Below, in pieces: positions 24,173 to 25,965 of a stretch of DNA of 25,965 nucleotides; position 1 is the stretch's first letter, and each line of letters opens with the position of its first letter. The stretch comes from Bermanella sp034110565 (lineage in GTDB: Bacteria; Pseudomonadota; Gammaproteobacteria; Pseudomonadales; Oceanobacteraceae), in contig JAWUYY010000089.1 in NCBI GenBank assembly GCA_034110565.1, positions 1 through 25,965 of the forward strand, read 5' to 3'. A model generated the notes under the pieces. That model worked only from the letters and a program-made list of their open reading frames with translations. It searched no databases and had not been told where the DNA came from. The position numbers and the translations under genes were made by a program.

Positions 24173-25303
24173 ATGAAGCTAAAATTTTTAGCACTCTTAG
24201 CTATAGGACTGAATGCAAACGCTTTGGATTTGAATAATTACACTGAAAGGTTACCTGGCGATGGTTTAGTACCGGTAATTCATAAGAACGGCTATTTTTC
24301 AACTGACAGTGGAAAGTTGTATTTGGATAGAGGAAATAGATTTGATCTAGTTTATGATTTAGGTAATGAAAGGTTGTTAGACACAGATGGTACATTTGCC
24401 CTAGGTTATACGGCTAGTGAAAATGGTAAGTTTTTTGTGTGTCATATTACAGAATGCAATGATAAACGTAATTATCTAGCAGGACATACTTCTAGGACGA
24501 TAGGCCATACTTTGCAAAAAAATACAACAGTATTTTCCGGCCATGGTGAGGCTTTAGTCATGAGTCGATCTGGTAATAATAAGTACTATAGAGCATCTAT
24601 AATAAATGTTTCATCAGGTTCTGAATTGGATTATTTTAATATACGGCCTCATATAGTTGAATCAGTTATTAATGATGAAATATATTATTTTGTTGCTTCA
24701 ACTACAGGTATCACACAAGAGAAAAATTTTAAATTCCTTACGGCAGATGATGGAGTATTTGATGTGGAAATGAAGGTATGGGATGATGAATTAGAGCAAT
24801 TAAATACTTTAAATATTTATACTAGTAATGAAGATGAATTGAATTCAGTTTATCCTAATGGTGTCGTGCCTATAGCAATTTCAAATCCCAGAATAATCGG
24901 GAATGATTCAGTTTATAAAATAGTATTAGGTATTTTAAATGATAATGATTCAGCTGGCGTATATTTTAATGAGGTTATTGTTGGAGATATAAAGGTTGAG
25001 CTTGGACGCGCAAAATTTTTAGGTAATCCTGTTTCTTATGTTTCTGAAGAAGCTATATTTGGTAGTTCGTTAACAACTAGCTATCCTTTATTCCATAAAT
25101 CAGGCTACTTTACATTTTCAAAATATATAATTGATATTAATAACGAATTTGGAAGAGTTGAGAAGCTTAATTTTAAGTTAAATGATCGAGATTTTTACCC
25201 CAATATTTATTATTCTTCTGATAATGAGGAGTTGTCTATACTTGAGCGTACTTCGGATAATAAAGGCTTTAAACTATTTTCACTATCAACATTATGTAGG
25301 TAA
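24173..25303 (+). CDS. Predicted exported protein, unrecognised family, AT-rich gene
   Basis: The 376-aa protein starts with a short signal peptide (MKLKFLALLAIGLNANA) and I do not recognise a family. The start ATG 24173 has AAAGGA 6 bases upstream; an open frame back to a TTG at 24143 is not needed. The mature chain is acidic, rich in Asn, Asp, Tyr and Ser, and appears beta-rich with no membrane segment. The first and last parts share a repeat: PVIHKNGYFSTDSGKLYLD near residue 30 and PLFHKSGYFTFSKYIIDIN near residue 310. Such similar ends with short strands between would fit a beta-propeller or solenoid, but this is inference. Two cysteines in FVCHITEC could form a disulfide. Codon and base use are far more AT-rich than in the neighbours, suggesting recent acquisition. 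It stands alone, closed by a terminator. Confidence 0.75.
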   Translation: MKLKFLALLAIGLNANALDLNNYTERLPGDGLVPVIHKNGYFSTDSGKLYLDRGNRFDLVYDLGNERLLDTDGTFALGYTASENGKFFVCHITECNDKRNYLAGHTSRTIGHTLQKNTTVFSGHGEALVMSRSGNNKYYRASIINVSSGSELDYFNIRPHIVESVINDEIYYFVASTTGITQEKNFKFLTADDGVFDVEMKVWDDELEQLNTLNIYTSNEDELNSVYPNGVVPIAISNPRIIGNDSVYKIVLGILNDNDSAGVYFNEVIVGDIKVELGRAKFLGNPVSYVSEEAIFGSSLTTSYPLFHKSGYFTFSKYIIDINNEFGRVEKLNFKLNDRDFYPNIYYSSDNEELSILERTSDNKGFKLFSLSTLCR

Positions 25304-25311
25304 AAATTATT

Positions 25312-25329
25312 AAATATCTATAGATATTT
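25312..25329. promoter_or_regulatory. Perfect 18-bp palindrome after the exported protein gene
   Basis: AAATATCTATAGATATTT is self-complementary over all 18 bases and begins 8 bases after the stop codon. It has no loop and is AT-rich, so it looks more like a protein-binding site than a terminator. Its target is unknown. Confidence 0.4.
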
Positions 25330-25336
25330 CCTTCAG

Positions 25337-25360
25337 CGCCAGTGGCTACTGGCGTTTTTA
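25337..25360 (+). terminator. Rho-independent terminator after the exported protein gene
   Basis: CGCCAGT (25337-25343) pairs perfectly with ACTGGCG (25348-25354) around a 4-base loop, followed by TTTTTATT. Confidence 0.9.
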
Positions 25361-25574
25361 TTAATAATGCCGAATATATGAGGTCTGTATTGTTCTAGTT
25401 TTATTTCCAGCTATGTTTCTGTTGTAAATATTTATTTTATCACTCTCACTCTCATTGATATTTAGCAACAAATCTTAGGGTAAGATTTCGATGTGGGTGT
25501 ATATTGATTCCGCCACCTTATGAAAATATTTTGAGTCATAGTTGACATATTATAGATCCATTTTTTGTCAGCAA
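25361..25574. other. AT-rich intergenic region, no gene seen
   Basis: Between two terminators lie about 210 bases with no plausible reading frame on either strand. A TTGACA at 25542-25547 has no matching -10 downstream. A short CACTCT direct repeat is present near 25441. Nothing else is recognised. Confidence 0.5.
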
Positions 25575-25606
25575 TAAAAAGCGGGAATATAAGCTCTCGC
25601 TTTTTT
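25575..25606 (-). terminator. Terminator downstream of the thioesterase gene
   Basis: AGCGGGA (25580-25586) pairs with TCTCGCT (25595-25601) with one G-T pair, flanked by A and T runs on both sides. On the minus strand it follows the YciA-like gene after about 55 bases and ends in a T run; it could work in both directions. Confidence 0.75.
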
Positions 25607-25661
25607 GAAATATACACTAATGTCTTAGAAGTTTACCCAGTTCGATAATCCAACGGCGAAA

Positions 25662-25965
25662 CTAATCCTGCGGCACTTCTCGAATCCGACCATTGTCATC
25701 CATGGCTACATAAATGAAAGTAGATTCACTTACTTTAGTCACTTCGTCATAAAATGTATTTTGACTCCATACTTCTACTTGTACGTGAATAGAAGTACGA
25801 CCAATTTCTTTTACTTTTGTATAGCAGCAAATAGCATTGCCGGATTTCACGGGTGATAAAAACGCAGTGGCTTCACTGGCCACCATGGTCACGCGACCCT
25901 TGGAAATCATTCGCGCAGTATCTTCTGCAGCGGCATCCATTTTTCCTAATACCCAACCGCCGCTG
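25662..25965 (-). CDS. YciA-type acyl-CoA thioesterase, C-terminal part (5' end outside window)
   Basis: The frame is open to the right edge of the window, so the first codons are missing. The visible part reads SGGWVLGKMDAAAEDTARM from the edge, then GRVTMVASEATAFLSPVKSG, AICCYTKVKEIGRTSI and VQVEVW. This is the hotdog fold of YciA-like acyl-CoA thioester hydrolases. The Asp in the K-M-D-A-A segment is at the place of the catalytic Asp44 of Haemophilus YciA. The partly visible GGW block is the usual F-G-G-W start of the helix. The C-terminus stops soon after the last strand (REVPQD), somewhat shorter than in E. coli YciA. The substrate chain length cannot be told. The product is cytoplasmic. 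Confidence 0.88.
   Translation of the reverse strand, partial: SGGWVLGKMDAAAEDTARMISKGRVTMVASEATAFLSPVKSGNAICCYTKVKEIGRTSIHVQVEVWSQNTFYDEVTKVSESTFIYVAMDDNGRIREVPQD

Noticed and set aside
25542..25570. TTGACA as a promoter in the right-hand spacer
   Set aside because: No -10-like sequence lies 16-18 bases downstream and no gene follows on that strand.
1..25965. CRISPR arrays, tRNA or rRNA genes, insertion sequences, prophage genes
   Set aside because: No regular spaced repeats, cloverleaf-like sequence, transposase, integrase or phage structural protein was seen.

Overview
This is a gene-dense chromosomal window from a gammaproteobacterium. Gene content and order point to a marine Oceanospirillales/Pseudomonadales-type organism. 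The blocks glyQ-glyS-gmhB, def-fmt-rsmB-trkA, a LysM protein, and dprA-tsaC-hemF-aroE, with an LpxL/HtrB-type acyltransferase nearby, are known to sit close together near the replication origin in Pseudomonas. The species assignment is an inference. I saw no insertion sequence, prophage, CRISPR array, rRNA or tRNA.

Layout. The left edge holds the end of a YegP-like gene (+) and a small predicted outer-membrane protein (-). Next is a leftward cluster: a response regulator with TPR-like repeats, its probable soluble histidine kinase, then glyQ, glyS and gmhB. A REP/REPIN-like inverted repeat lies between glyS and gmhB. A rightward LpxL-family acyltransferase faces a second leftward cluster, def-fmt-rsmB-trkA-trkH, which combines N-terminal formyl-Met handling, 16S rRNA methylation and potassium uptake. 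Divergent from def is a rightward run: a LysM (TsaP-like) gene closed by a strong terminator, then dprA-tsaC-hemF-aroE, also closed by a terminator. A 61-aa protein gene and the RpiR-family regulator hexR run leftward, and uvrD is divergent from hexR. The right end has an orphan TRAP-type substrate-binding lipoprotein, an AT-rich gene for an unrecognised exported protein, and the 3' part of a YciA-type acyl-CoA thioesterase that runs off the window.

Most of the window is housekeeping: aminoacylation, formylation and deformylation, tRNA t6A, heme, shikimate, LPS, DNA repair and potassium. The accessory or less explained parts are the TPR response regulator/kinase pair, the REPIN-like element, the structured rsmB-trkA spacer, an operator-like repeat in the hexR promoter, and the AT-rich exported-protein locus. 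I do not see clear evidence of a new multi-gene defence or mobile system; the best candidates for novelty are listed individually.
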